Made by a program: the position numbers and the translations under genes. A stretch of DNA of 64,000 nt. Source: Devosia elaeis. Its GTDB lineage: Bacteria > Pseudomonadota > Alphaproteobacteria > Rhizobiales > Devosiaceae. The DNA lies in contig NZ_LVVY01000086.1 in NCBI RefSeq assembly GCF_001650025.1, positions 62,001 through 126,000 of the forward strand. The letters run 5' to 3'. Of this stretch, positions 36,994 through 46,368 are shown piece after piece (position 1 is the first letter of the stretch; each line of letters begins with the position of its first letter). Under the pieces are notes generated by a model. It had not been told where the DNA came from. It did not search any database and worked only from the letters and a program-made list of their open reading frames with translations.

Positions 36994-38142
36994 TCAGACG
37001 CGACGGAAAACTGCTCTGGCGGAAAGCGCGATGACCAGCATCGCGCCGCAGAGAAGGAAAAATGCCGTTTGCAGGCTTGAGGCATGCGCGATGAGGCCGA
37101 TTGCCGCCGGCCCCGCAATGATGCCCACATAACCAACGGTCAGAACCGAAGCGACAGCAAGGTTCGCCGGCATGCGCTTGCTCTTGCCCGTCAGCGTGAA
37201 GAGGATCGGCGCGATGTTGGAAACGCCGGCGCCCACCAGCAGGAAGCCGACAAGGGCAGCGGCAGCGGAGGGCAGCAAGAGGCTGGCGAGAAATCCGGCG
37301 GTGGCGAGGAGCGCGCTCACGGTCAGCACGGCCAAATCGCCGAAGGCCGTCCGCAATTGATCACCGAGCAGCCGCCCGATCGTCATGGTGATGGCGAAGG
37401 CCGTGTATGCGAAGCCGGCGAGGCCGAGATCCGCGTCGTGCGCCTCGACCATGAACAGCGCGCCCCAGTCGAGCACTCCGCCTTCCGCCAGCATAGCAAG
37501 AAGGCTGAGGACGCCGATAGCAAGAACGATGCCTTGTGGCACGACAAAGGGGAGTGGCTTGGCGCCGCCCGCGTCGCTGTAGGGCAGAAGACCTGGCCGC
37601 GCTGCGACCAGGAGGGCGAGCATGACCAGTGAAACGACAATTGCTGCTGCCAGTGGCGCTACGCCTATTGCCAGCAACAGCGCCATGCTGCCCGAACCTA
37701 GGATGCCGCCCAGGCTGAACATGGCATGAAAACCTGACATCAGGGCCTGGTCCGCCTGGCGCTCGACCAGAACTGCCTGCAGGTTCATCGATACCGAGGT
37801 GCAGCCCATGACGATGCCGAAGCCAACCAGTGTTGCCGCCATCAGCGGAACATCGGACACGGTCGCAAGAAGCGGCAGCACCAAGCATAGACCAGCCGCA
37901 GACACCGTGATGACCTGACGGCAGCCGAAGCGGGAAGTCAAAAAGGCGGTCATCGGCATGGCAAGAATCGAGCCGACGCCCATGCACAACAGCAGCAGGC
38001 CCAGCGTGCCCTCGCCGACAGCAAGTCGCTGTTTCGCCAGCGGCACGAGCGGTGCCCAGGCCCCGAGCACGATCCCGCCTAGCGAAAAAATCAGCCTTGT
38101 AGCGATCCGCTCATTGCGTCCGGCGAAGATTGCGCCATCCAT
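36994..38142 (-). CDS. MFS transporter, YbjJ-like (copy 2)
   Basis: This 382-aa, 12-span permease is a tandem paralogue of copy 1, 31 bases upstream of it. It shows LGLLLLCMGVGSILAMPMTA, TSRFGCRQVITVSAAGLCLV and SGFHAMFSLGGILGSGSMAL. The ATG at 38142 (MDGAIFAGRNERIATRL) is preferred over an upstream frame that would run into the DeoR promoter. It is divergent from the DeoR gene. Confidence 0.86.
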   Translation of the reverse strand: MDGAIFAGRNERIATRLIFSLGGIVLGAWAPLVPLAKQRLAVGEGTLGLLLLCMGVGSILAMPMTAFLTSRFGCRQVITVSAAGLCLVLPLLATVSDVPLMAATLVGFGIVMGCTSVSMNLQAVLVERQADQALMSGFHAMFSLGGILGSGSMALLLAIGVAPLAAAIVVSLVMLALLVAARPGLLPYSDAGGAKPLPFVVPQGIVLAIGVLSLLAMLAEGGVLDWGALFMVEAHDADLGLAGFAYTAFAITMTIGRLLGDQLRTAFGDLAVLTVSALLATAGFLASLLLPSAAAALVGFLLVGAGVSNIAPILFTLTGKSKRMPANLAVASVLTVGYVGIIAGPAAIGLIAHASSLQTAFFLLCGAMLVIALSARAVFRRV

Positions 38143-38219
38143 GCTTGTTCTCCATGCACCGATCACGCTATGACAAAAGATGCGACAACATGCAAGAACG
38201 TGCACAAACGAGAAGCAAC

Positions 38220-38966
38220 ATGCTGACGGAAGAAAGGCTTGATGCCATCCGGCGAATGCTAGACGACCATGGCAAGGTGCTGGCCAACGATCTGGCAGCC
38301 CAGTTCGGCGTGTCTGACGACACGATCCGCCGCGATCTTCGCGAGCTGGCGCGGCTCGGCCATTGTCGGCGCGTCTATGGCGGGGCCCTGCTGCCGGCGC
38401 CCGATATCGGAACGCTTGCGGTGCGCACGTCGGACCAGGCCGATATCAAGGCGCGCCTTGCTCGCGCCACCACCGCATTGGTGCGCGACGGCCAGACGCT
38501 TTACATTGATGCCGGTTCGACCAATCTTGCCATCGCCAAGGCTCTGCCGAAGGATATGCGGCTAACCGTCGTTACCAATGCTCCGGCCATCGCCACGGCG
38601 CTATCGGACAATCCCAAACACACCATCATCGTCTTGGGCGGCCTCTATGATCAGTCCAAGGGCGCCTGCCTCGGCGCCCAGACCATTCGCGAAGCCACAA
38701 ACATCTTTGCCGACATGTTTATCCTCGGCGCCTGCGGTGTCGACACGGAATTGGGCGTCACCGCGCTCGATGCGGGTGAGGCCGAGATCAAGCGGGTCAT
38801 GATCGCGCAAAGCAGCCTTCTGGTCATCGCGGCCACCACAGACAAGTTGGGCACGGTCGCGCCCTTCAAACTCGCCGACGCGGCGCGCATCGACCATCTC
38901 GTGGTCGAGGACGGAGCCGGGATAGAAGCCTATCGCCAATTCGATATCGAGTTGCACCCTATCTGA
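38220..38966 (+). CDS. DeoR-family transcriptional regulator
   Basis: The 248-aa repressor has an N-terminal winged helix (MLTEERLDAIRRMLDDHGKV; AAQFGVSDDTIRRDLRELAR) and a sugar-isomerase-like effector domain (LYIDAGSTNLAIAKALPKDM; CLGAQTIREATNIFADMFIL). The ATG at 38220 has GAGAAG upstream; an ATG at 38190 would add ten residues. It sits divergently beside the MFS pair and probably responds to a phosphorylated sugar. Confidence 0.88.
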   Translation: MLTEERLDAIRRMLDDHGKVLANDLAAQFGVSDDTIRRDLRELARLGHCRRVYGGALLPAPDIGTLAVRTSDQADIKARLARATTALVRDGQTLYIDAGSTNLAIAKALPKDMRLTVVTNAPAIATALSDNPKHTIIVLGGLYDQSKGACLGAQTIREATNIFADMFILGACGVDTELGVTALDAGEAEIKRVMIAQSSLLVIAATTDKLGTVAPFKLADAARIDHLVVEDGAGIEAYRQFDIELHPI

Positions 38967-39067
38967 TCACCGATGAGCCTGCGCCTTGGGCCTGCTTTTG
39001 AGTGCGGTCTTTTAATTGGCTTTCGACCGTAACAGGGTCGAAAACGGCCACCAGCGCGTCTGAGGAT

Positions 39068-39955
39068 CTAGGGCGCTTCGGCCCTGCCGCGCGTCTCGAG
39101 GATGAACTTGCGCATCATGTGCGCGCATTCCTCGTGATGTGTCTCCAGCAGCAGATGCGCGCCGTCCAGGATATGCGTCTCGATCCGGTCGAGATCGCGA
39201 GCATAGGCATCGGCTTCGGCGATATCGTAATAGGGATCGTGGCGGCCCCAGAGCAGCAGCGCGGGGGGCTGATACGCGCGATGATAGGCCGCATAGGCCG
39301 GAAAGCGGGCCACATGGGCGCTGTAATCGGCGAAGATGCGGAGCTGGATATCGATACGGCCCGGCCGGCTCATATGCTCCCAATCGAGATGCCAGCCATC
39401 GGGCGCGACGAGCGGCACAAGGTGCTCGGGAATGTCGCCGACATAGGTGTGCTTGACCCCTGCAAAATTCAGCCATTCGGGAATTTTCGCCAGGTTTTCG
39501 GGGGTGGGATCGGCCCAATAGGATTTGACCAGGTTCCACGGCTCGCCAAGCCCCTCATCATGGGCATTGCCATTCTGGATGATGAGCCCGAGCACCCGTT
39601 CGGGATATTTCATCGCCAGGGCACAGGCGATGGGCGAGCCGAAATCGTGGACATAGAGGAAGAAGCGCTCCATGCCGACTTCAGCCAGCAATGCCTCGAT
39701 GGTGTTGGCCATGGCGTCGAAGGTATAGGGATAATCCTCGGGCGCTTCGGTAAAGCCGAATCCCGGCAGGTCCGGGGCGACGACATGGGCAACCTCGGAT
39801 AGCGGGCCGATGACATGGCGGAAATAGAATGACGAACAGGGCTGGCCATGCAGGAGCAGCAGCCCCGGCGCGCCGGCCTTGCCCGCCTCCCGGAAAAACA
39901 GCTCGACGCCATCGATGGTGACAATGCGGTGCCGGGTTGCGGTAATGGTGTCCAT
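39068..39955 (-). CDS. Alpha/beta-fold hydrolase, haloalkane dehalogenase/epoxide hydrolase-like
   Basis: The 295-aa protein shows the oxyanion-hole motif LLHGQPCSSFYF, the nucleophile elbow with Asp104 in LYVHDFGSPIACALAMKYPE, and a C-terminal catalytic His in LDGAHLLLETHHEE. An aspartate nucleophile points to dehalogenase or epoxide hydrolase chemistry, not an esterase. It is divergent from a CGNR regulator across a palindrome-rich 111-bp region, so that regulator likely controls it. Confidence 0.87.
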   Translation of the reverse strand: MDTITATRHRIVTIDGVELFFREAGKAGAPGLLLLHGQPCSSFYFRHVIGPLSEVAHVVAPDLPGFGFTEAPEDYPYTFDAMANTIEALLAEVGMERFFLYVHDFGSPIACALAMKYPERVLGLIIQNGNAHDEGLGEPWNLVKSYWADPTPENLAKIPEWLNFAGVKHTYVGDIPEHLVPLVAPDGWHLDWEHMSRPGRIDIQLRIFADYSAHVARFPAYAAYHRAYQPPALLLWGRHDPYYDIAEADAYARDLDRIETHILDGAHLLLETHHEECAHMMRKFILETRGRAEAP

Positions 39956-39989
39956 ATTCCTTCTCCTGCGCTGCTATGCGAAGCCTGAA

Positions 39990-40059
39990 AACCGTATAAT
40001 ATGGATATACCGGTTATCACATGATAACATGATAACCTGATAACATCATTTATACGGTT
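39990..40059. promoter_or_regulatory. Nested inverted repeats, candidate CGNR operator
   Basis: Outer 10-bp arms AACCGTATAA (39990-39999) and TTATACGGTT (40050-40059) are perfect inverted copies. Inside them lie GGTTATCA (40012-40019) and TGATAACC (40030-40037), with ATGATAAC-like units repeated between and after. The region is AT-rich and lies between the hydrolase and CGNR genes, overlapping both likely promoters. Confidence 0.72.
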
Positions 40060-40066
40060 ATGTTCC

Positions 40067-40666
40067 ATGGCAGGAAATTCGGATACCGTCTGGACCACGG
40101 AGCATTTCATAGGGGGCCATCCGGCGGTCGACCTCACCAATACGGTCTTCACCCGGCACGGGCCGGAGGCGGGCAACGATCTGCTGAACTCGCCGCGGGA
40201 CGTTGGAAACTGGCTCCGGTTCGCCGGGCTCGCCACCACGGTCCAGGCGAATGCAGTTTCGGCCATTCCATCCCCCGCGTTCTTGCGGAATGTCCGGGCG
40301 CTGCGAGAGGCCTCCTTTGCCGTTTTCGACGCGATGGCTGCAGAACGGCCCCCGGCGCCAGAAGCGCTGGGCTTCCTGCTCGCGCGGGCCGCCGAAGGGT
40401 TTTCGACGCATAAGCTCACACCGCGCGAAACCTATTCGGCCTCTGAAATCGCGCATTTCGACGACCCCGAAGCCATCCTCGCCTATCTGTCCGCGATCAC
40501 GATCGAAGCCTCCATTCTGCTGCCCCGGCAGAGATTGCGCGCCTGCCCTCGTTGCGGCTGGCTTTTCGTGGATATTTCACGCGGGGGCAGACGGCGCTGG
40601 TGCAGCATGCAGACCTGCGGCAATCGCGAAAAGGCAACGCGGCACCGGCTCTCTTCGATCCAATAG
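40067..40666 (+). CDS. CGNR zinc-finger regulator (ABATE domain)
   Basis: The 199-aa protein has an N-terminal ABATE domain (HPAVDLTNTVFTRHG) and a C-terminal CGNR zinc finger: RACPRCGWLFVDISRGGRRR followed by WCSMQTCGNREKATRHR. The cysteines CPxC and C..CGNR are intact. CGNR proteins are thought to be stress- or metabolite-linked transcription regulators. The gene is divergent from the hydrolase, 11 bases from the end of the convergent LacI gene. Confidence 0.88.
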   Translation: MAGNSDTVWTTEHFIGGHPAVDLTNTVFTRHGPEAGNDLLNSPRDVGNWLRFAGLATTVQANAVSAIPSPAFLRNVRALREASFAVFDAMAAERPPAPEALGFLLARAAEGFSTHKLTPRETYSASEIAHFDDPEAILAYLSAITIEASILLPRQRLRACPRCGWLFVDISRGGRRRWCSMQTCGNREKATRHRLSSIQ

Positions 40667-40676
40667 ACAGTGATCG

Positions 40677-41726
40677 TCAGATGGCCCGGACGCTGCCGCG
40701 TATCGTGAGCCGGCAGCCCAGCTCCAGCCGGTGCGCCGGCGGATTGAGCGCGGCGTTGACGATGCGCTGCTCAAGCAGGTGCAGGGCCGAGGGGCCCATA
40801 TGCTCGAGCGGCACGCTGAGCGTGGTGAGCGGGGGCGTGGTGAATTCGCCCAGAGCCACGCCGTCGAAGCCGACAATGGAGACATCCTCGGGCAGCCGGA
40901 TGCCGGCGCGGCTCAGCACCGGCATGATGCCCAGCGCCAGATTGTCGGCGGCGCAGAAAATGGCGGTGACGCCGCCCATCGTGCCGTCATGGGCGGCGAG
41001 CCAGGCCCGGATCGCCTCGGCGCCATATTCGGGCTGGTAGCCATTGGCCAGGTGCACATGGGCCTGTTCGAGCGGCAGGCCATTGGCGCGGAAGGCATCG
41101 AGGAAACCGTCGCGGCGGCGGCGGACGGTGGAGCGCCCTTCCCAGGTGAGATGCATGATGTGGCGATGGCCCTGCCCGATCAGCCAATTGGTGGCATAGC
41201 GGGCGGCAAAGCGATTGCCGGGGGTGACGCTGTCGACCTGCATTTCGTGGTCCTCGCCATTCATCAGGACAGCAGGAATCTTCGAGGCGGCGATGTCGTG
41301 CAGCAGGTCGGGCCGGTCCTCGGACAAGAGCAGAATGCCATCGACCTCGGCGGCGCGGGCCTGTTCGACGACGCGGGCGCCGCTGACATCGGGGCGGTCG
41401 ATTTCCATCGGCACGACGCGAATGGCCCGGCGTTCGCATTCGCGCGTCAGCGCGCTGAGCAGGGTCCAGGAGAAGAGATTGATCTCGCTATGGGGCAGCG
41501 TGTCGGAGGGCACGGCCAGCAGCACGCTGCGCAAGACGGCGATGGCCGCCTTCTCGCGCCGCCGCGCCAGATAGCCCAGGCTATTGGCCGCGTTCAGCAC
41601 CCGCTCGCGCACCTCGGCCGAAATCGGCGCCGTGCCGTTGAGCACATGCGAAACCGTGGACACCGCGACATCGGCGGCCTCGGCTATGTCCTTGATGCCG
41701 ACTTTGCGGCTGGGGTCGCGCGCCAA
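40677..41726 (-). CDS. LacI-family transcriptional regulator (cassette 2)
   Basis: This 349-aa LacI protein has the HTH VGIKDIAEAADVAVSTVSHV, the hinge GYLARRREKAAIAVLRSVLL and a C-terminal sensor with VSIVGFDGVALGEFTTPPLT. No ATG or GTG is available upstream in frame, so the start is TTG at 41726. It follows the PHP hydrolase and GH38 genes on the same strand, after a repeat element, so it probably controls them. Confidence 0.9.
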   Translation of the reverse strand: MARDPSRKVGIKDIAEAADVAVSTVSHVLNGTAPISAEVRERVLNAANSLGYLARRREKAAIAVLRSVLLAVPSDTLPHSEINLFSWTLLSALTRECERRAIRVVPMEIDRPDVSGARVVEQARAAEVDGILLLSEDRPDLLHDIAASKIPAVLMNGEDHEMQVDSVTPGNRFAARYATNWLIGQGHRHIMHLTWEGRSTVRRRRDGFLDAFRANGLPLEQAHVHLANGYQPEYGAEAIRAWLAAHDGTMGGVTAIFCAADNLALGIMPVLSRAGIRLPEDVSIVGFDGVALGEFTTPPLTTLSVPLEHMGPSALHLLEQRIVNAALNPPAHRLELGCRLTIRGSVRAI

Positions 41727-41770
41727 TTGGGAGTTTCGCTCTCTTGCACTGTTCCGTTTCAGTCCTCATT

Positions 41771-41834
41771 GCCCGGCTTGTCCGGGCCATCCATCTTCCC
41801 TGCGCTATCCCTGGACCGCCCGGACAAGCCGGGC
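41771..41834. repeat. Composite inverted-repeat element, family B
   Basis: GCCCGGCTTGTCCGGGC at 41771-41787 is repeated exactly in inverted orientation at 41818-41834, with a 30-base spacer. Flanking bases (ATCCA/TGGAC) extend the symmetry. It sits between the PHP hydrolase and LacI genes, upstream of the LacI start. Confidence 0.85.
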
Positions 41835-41873
41835 GGTGACGATGGAAAGGCATTCAGCACCGGCCAAGCCGCC

Positions 41874-42983
41874 TCAGAACTCCGGATCGTAGTTGAAATA
41901 GATGGGATTAGACAGCGCCACCATGTTGAGGCTCAGCGCCATGGAATTGGGCACTTCGGGATAGGGCGCCTGGGGGCCTTCGATCTCGACGCGATAATAG
42001 GTGCGGGCATCGGCAGGAGGCGTGTCGGTGAAGCGCAAGGAGCGACTGGCCCCGTCGGTGATGAATTCGCCGAAGGGCTCACGGTTCTTGATGACGCGCA
42101 CATTATAGGCAGCGCCGGGAATGCCGCCGCCGACCAAGCGCACCTCGAAATTGACCGGGCCGCCGGAGGGCCGGGCATTGTCGCCCATCATCATGTCCAT
42201 CATTCCGTCGCCATCGCGATCGGCATAGAATTCGACGCGCGGATTATAGGGATTGGCGCTGATCGAGGCCCTGCCCTGTTTGAGCGCGGTGAGGATCGCG
42301 GCCTTGTCGCGCGATGTGGCGAAAATCCAGGTGGTGGGGGTGCCGACATAATTGCCGCTGCCCTCCAGGGTCTGCGGCACGATCAGCGCCGGATCGTCGG
42401 GAACGCCGTGATGCGCATCGCTGCCGCCGCGGGCGCCGATCATGCGGCCGGAGAGCAATTGATCGTCCCAGATGCGCACGCTGACGGCATTTTTCGGCCA
42501 GGTGGCCTGGTTCCAGATCTCCACCGAATCCGCCAGATCGAACGAGAAGCCGTAATGGTTCTTGTGATTGGGATGATTGGCCGACCAGTGAATGCCCATG
42601 TCCTGCTTGAGCTTGAGGAGGTCCCAGTCGCGCGCATTGCGGGCGTCGAAAATCCGTTGGTGATCGTAGGGCTCGGGCGAGAGGATATTGACGTGGCCGC
42701 GCGGCGCGGTGAGCTCGGCGCCGTAAAAGAGCAGGAGCTTGTCGGAACGGTAATCGGGATCGGCCCAGGTGTGCCGGGCCACCGCGCCGCCGACATGCAC
42801 GTCGTGATCGGTGATGACGAGATAGTCGAAGCCCAGCCGCTCGGCGAAGGCGATGATCCGCGATTGCGGATTATTGGTGCTGTCGGTCGAGTGACGGCAA
42901 TGGATATGCCAATCGCCCTTGAGCCAGGTGCCGAGCTGGAAACCGGCGGGCGGCGGGAGGGTGTCGGGGATGGGCGGGATCAT
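41874..42983 (-). CDS. PHP-domain metallohydrolase, CehA/McbA-like (cassette 2)
   Basis: The 369-aa protein starts close to the PHP domain: LKGDWHIHCRHSTDS (~22-36), DYLVITDHDVHVGG (~53), HWSANHPNHKNH (~133) and IGARGGSDAHHG (~185) hold the expected metal ligands. The C-terminal 110 residues are beta-rich. It shares the catalytic layout of the hydrolase at 11.9-13.4 kb but lacks that protein's long N-terminal region. It lies downstream of a GH38 alpha-mannosidase. Substrate unknown. Confidence 0.84.
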   Translation of the reverse strand: MIPPIPDTLPPPAGFQLGTWLKGDWHIHCRHSTDSTNNPQSRIIAFAERLGFDYLVITDHDVHVGGAVARHTWADPDYRSDKLLLFYGAELTAPRGHVNILSPEPYDHQRIFDARNARDWDLLKLKQDMGIHWSANHPNHKNHYGFSFDLADSVEIWNQATWPKNAVSVRIWDDQLLSGRMIGARGGSDAHHGVPDDPALIVPQTLEGSGNYVGTPTTWIFATSRDKAAILTALKQGRASISANPYNPRVEFYADRDGDGMMDMMMGDNARPSGGPVNFEVRLVGGGIPGAAYNVRVIKNREPFGEFITDGASRSLRFTDTPPADARTYYRVEIEGPQAPYPEVPNSMALSLNMVALSNPIYFNYDPEF

Positions 42984-43007
42984 GAGCGGCCTCGCTTGAA
43001 GACATGT

Positions 43008-43120
43008 CCCTTCTCGCCCGAAGGCAGAAGGTGGCGCGGAGCGCCGGATAAGGGGGGCGGCCTGGCGGCTTTACCGAGGGACCTGCGCCCCTCTCCCCTG
43101 AGGGGCGAGGGGGCGATGGA
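43008..43120. repeat. Family C-like palindromic repeats between GH38 and PHP genes
   Basis: The 163-bp gap contains TTCTCGCCCGAAGGCAGAAGG, GGCGCGGAGCGCC and CCCCTCTCCCCTGAGGGGCG hairpins in the order seen in the repeats at 3.3 and 23.3 kb. No coding potential. Likely an intercistronic hairpin cluster. Confidence 0.65.
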
Positions 43121-43146
43121 GCCGGGACGCTGGGTGACAGACGATT

Positions 43147-46100
43147 TCATCCCAGGGCCAGGGTCTTGATTTCGAAGGGCTTGAAGTGAAGCTCGAGCTC
43201 GGCGGCATTGTCGGCGAGCAGGCCGGTTTCGGCTTCGTGCAGGTCGGTCTGGGCGATGCGGGCGGCCTGCGGCAGGGTGAGCTTCACCGTGCCGGCGCGG
43301 TTCTGGTTTTCCCAGAGGCGAAGGATGATGCGCCTGCCGTCTTCGCTCTGCTTGATCGTTTCGATGGTGACCTGGTCCGAGGAGAGGCTGGCAATGGCAG
43401 TGGGCGCGGTGGCGGCGTTCCCCTCGATGAGGCGCAGGGGCTGGTTGAAGATCGTCGCCGCGTTGTGGACCGCCTGCAGGTCGCCGGCATGGAGCAGCAG
43501 GGCATAGCGGAAACGGTGTTCGCCCTGGTCGGCCTCGGGCCAGGGGAAGGTGGGGGATTTCACCAGGGTCAGGCGCAAGGTGCTGCCCTTGGCGTCATAG
43601 CCATATTTGCAATCGTTGAGCGCGGCGACGCCAAAACCGGCCTCGCTGAGATCGACCCAGCGATGCATGGAGGTTTCGAAACGGGCTCTGTCCCAGCTGG
43701 TATTGGCGTGGGTGGGGCGCGTGAGATGCCCGAACTGGGTTTCGGCGCGGCTCACATCGGTGCGGATATCGAGCGGGAAGCCGGTCTTGAGCAGGGTCTG
43801 GTGCTCGTGCCAATCGACGAAAGTGTCGAATTCGAGCTGCGCGGCGCCTTCGGCCAGCGAGATGACCTGGACGATGCGCGAGCTTTCATAGGTCCATTCG
43901 AAGCGGATGGCGGCGCGGTAGGGGCCGGTTTCGACCACCTCGGCGGAGACGAGATGATCGACGGGCCAGGAGACGTCCTCGAAATAATCGTCGATGTCCC
44001 AGGCGTCGAAATCGATGGGAATATCCTGATGCGCGACCAGTTCATTGCCGATGGCGCCGGGTTTGAGCGCCTGGCGATTGCGCGCCTTGTCGAACAGCGA
44101 GACGAGCTGGCCCCTGGCATTGAATTCGGCGCGCAGCAGGTGGTTTTCGAGCAGGGTTTCGGAAACGCTGAGGCGGCTCTCCGGCAGGACGGCGGAGGCG
44201 CCGAGACGGACGGCCTGCACGGCAAGGCCGCCGAGATCGTCCAGCGGCACGGCGCGGGTCTGGGTGCCATCGGCGGCGACGAGGCTCTGCGCGGCCAAGG
44301 CCGTGCCGTCGATGGTGATGCCCGCTGTGCCGGCGGGCAGATGCAGCAGGTCGGAACGGGTGATGCTGGTGGCATTGAGGACGGCATGGCCGGCGGCGAC
44401 AGCGGCGGACAGCTCGGCGCGCAGTGTTTCGGCCGCGGCGACGAAGGCGGCATAGTCGCGGTCGCTGTCTTCATAGACGAAGCCGATGGAAGTGCCGGGC
44501 AGGATGTCGTGGAACTGGTTGAGCAGCACGGTCTTCCAGAGGCGCTCCAATTGCGCCTTGGGATAGGCGAGGCCGGATTGCGCTGCCATGACGGCCAGGA
44601 CTTCGAGCTCATGCAGGACGCGCTCGGCGAGGCGATTGTTGCGCTTGTTCTTGCCCACCGAGGTCAGCGTGCCGCGATGATATTCGAGATAGAGTTCGCC
44701 CACCCAGGCAGGGAAGGCCTCCGGCTCCTCGCGCATGCGGGTGACCAGCCGGTCGAAATAGGGGCCCATGGGCTCGTGGCGGATTTTGGGGCAACCGGGA
44801 ATGCCGCGTTCCATGCGGCGGACATTCTCCAGCATGCCGCGCGTCGGCCCGCCGCCGCCATCGCCATGGCCATAGACGAGGAAGAGTTCGTCATGGAGGC
44901 CCTGCTGACTGAAGCGCTTCCAGGTGCCCATCACATGGCTGGGCACCAGGTCCGGGCAATAGGTGGTGTTGATCCCGTCATATTCGTATTTCTGGGTGGT
45001 GAGGAAATAGGCCGGCACGCGCGTGCCATCGAGACCCTGCCAGAAGAAGATCTCGTGCGGCATGCGGTTGGTGTCGTTCCAGCTCATCTTGTGGGTGATG
45101 AACACATCGAGCCCGGACTGGGCCATGAGCTGCGGCAGCGCGGCCGTGTAACCAAAGGTGTCGGGCAACCAGACGATCTTCGGCGTCACGCCGAACTTGT
45201 CAGAATGATATTTCGTGCCCTTGACGATGTGGCGGACAAGGCTTTCGCCGGAGGCGATGACCACGTCCGGCTCGAGCCAGAGCGCGCCTTCGATTTCGAA
45301 GCGGCCGGTCTTCACTTCGGCGGAAATGCGCGCGAACAGCTCGGGATAATCCTCTTCGAGATAATCGAGCAGAACGCCCTGATTATACATGAAGCGGTAA
45401 TCGTCATATGCATCCATCAGCGCCAGAGCATTGGCCATGGAGCGGGCCATTTTCTGCCGTGTCTCGCGCACCCGCCACAGCCAGGCGACGTCGATATGGG
45501 TGTGGCCGGTGGCGACGATTTCCGGCATGGCATCGGCGTCGGCTTCCGCATAAAGCGCATCGGCGCGCTGGCGGGCGGCTTCGAGGCTTTGGGCGAAGCG
45601 TTCGGGATGGCCGGGGCGGAAATCGATGAGGTCGATGGCCGCATCGATATGGCGGAGCAGACGGGCGCGGCGCGCATCGTCAGGCTTGAGCAGCCGGGCC
45701 ACGTCGAGCGGGACCTTGAGATCGTAATAGACGGTTTCAGCGAGCCGGTCATGGGCGACCAGTTCGACGGCGAAACCGAGCTGGCGGCGGTCCTCGATGG
45801 TGCCGGCCTCGATCAAGAGGTCAAAGCGCTGCCCGGCGACGGCCTGGCGGGTCAGCGGAAATTCGCGGTGATTGCCGTCGCCACCCTGGGCGACGCGGCC
45901 ATCGACGCGCACCAGCAATTGCGGATCGCTGCGGCCCATGACCGAACCGAATTGCGCGTGAATGCGGCAGAAGACGGCCTGGCCCGAAAGGCTCTCGGGA
46001 ATGGTGACCGAGCCGCCGAACCAATAGTAACCATCCGGTTCACCCCAGACCAGATCGCGGGTGACGGGCACCCATCCCGCCCGGTCCTCGCCCGGCACGA

Positions 46101-46218
46101 CATGGCGTTCGCCATCGGCCGCCGGCCGATAGAACAGCGATGCAAAAACTTCACTGGAAACGAAGATACGTTCGCGCAAGACCGAAAGCAGGCGGTCCAA
46201 CTTGGCAATGCGGGGCAT
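43147..46218 (-). CDS. Alpha-mannosidase, glycoside hydrolase family 38
   Basis: This 1023-aa protein has no signal peptide. The catalytic domain shows ATGHTHIDVAWLWRVRETRQ (His241, Asp243 bind zinc), VWLPDTFGYTAALPQLMAQS (Asp353 is the probable nucleophile) and VYGHGDGGGGPTRGML. The C-terminal ~400 residues are the beta-sandwich domains usual for the family. An N-terminal ~225-residue domain precedes it, as in bacterial GH38 alpha-mannosidases. It probably removes alpha-mannosyl residues from imported glycans. It is followed by a PHP hydrolase and LacI. Confidence 0.93.
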   Translation of the reverse strand: MPRIAKLDRLLSVLRERIFVSSEVFASLFYRPAADGERHVVPGEDRAGWVPVTRDLVWGEPDGYYWFGGSVTIPESLSGQAVFCRIHAQFGSVMGRSDPQLLVRVDGRVAQGGDGNHREFPLTRQAVAGQRFDLLIEAGTIEDRRQLGFAVELVAHDRLAETVYYDLKVPLDVARLLKPDDARRARLLRHIDAAIDLIDFRPGHPERFAQSLEAARQRADALYAEADADAMPEIVATGHTHIDVAWLWRVRETRQKMARSMANALALMDAYDDYRFMYNQGVLLDYLEEDYPELFARISAEVKTGRFEIEGALWLEPDVVIASGESLVRHIVKGTKYHSDKFGVTPKIVWLPDTFGYTAALPQLMAQSGLDVFITHKMSWNDTNRMPHEIFFWQGLDGTRVPAYFLTTQKYEYDGINTTYCPDLVPSHVMGTWKRFSQQGLHDELFLVYGHGDGGGGPTRGMLENVRRMERGIPGCPKIRHEPMGPYFDRLVTRMREEPEAFPAWVGELYLEYHRGTLTSVGKNKRNNRLAERVLHELEVLAVMAAQSGLAYPKAQLERLWKTVLLNQFHDILPGTSIGFVYEDSDRDYAAFVAAAETLRAELSAAVAAGHAVLNATSITRSDLLHLPAGTAGITIDGTALAAQSLVAADGTQTRAVPLDDLGGLAVQAVRLGASAVLPESRLSVSETLLENHLLRAEFNARGQLVSLFDKARNRQALKPGAIGNELVAHQDIPIDFDAWDIDDYFEDVSWPVDHLVSAEVVETGPYRAAIRFEWTYESSRIVQVISLAEGAAQLEFDTFVDWHEHQTLLKTGFPLDIRTDVSRAETQFGHLTRPTHANTSWDRARFETSMHRWVDLSEAGFGVAALNDCKYGYDAKGSTLRLTLVKSPTFPWPEADQGEHRFRYALLLHAGDLQAVHNAATIFNQPLRLIEGNAATAPTAIASLSSDQVTIETIKQSEDGRRIILRLWENQNRAGTVKLTLPQAARIAQTDLHEAETGLLADNAAELELHFKPFEIKTLALG

Positions 46219-46368
46219 GAAATTTTTCTTATGACGGGAGGGTTCGACAGGTCAAAGCCGAGTCTAGCATTCCGTCCCGGCGCGGCCAAGACGGCAGCAG
46301 CCAAACTTTTCACCAATCATTGAAATACGCATCATGACCTGCGCGGCCGACCCCGCGGTCCAGATCCG

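Noticed and set aside
46230-46260. GGTTCGA-like sequence suggesting a tRNA T-arm
   Set aside because: No acceptor, D- or anticodon stems could be found around it.
43186-46323. A 1045-aa open frame on the plus strand opposite the GH38 gene
   Set aside because: It mirrors the mannosidase codons in a GC-rich region and has no recognisable domain or ribosome site. The minus-strand gene has clear catalytic motifs.
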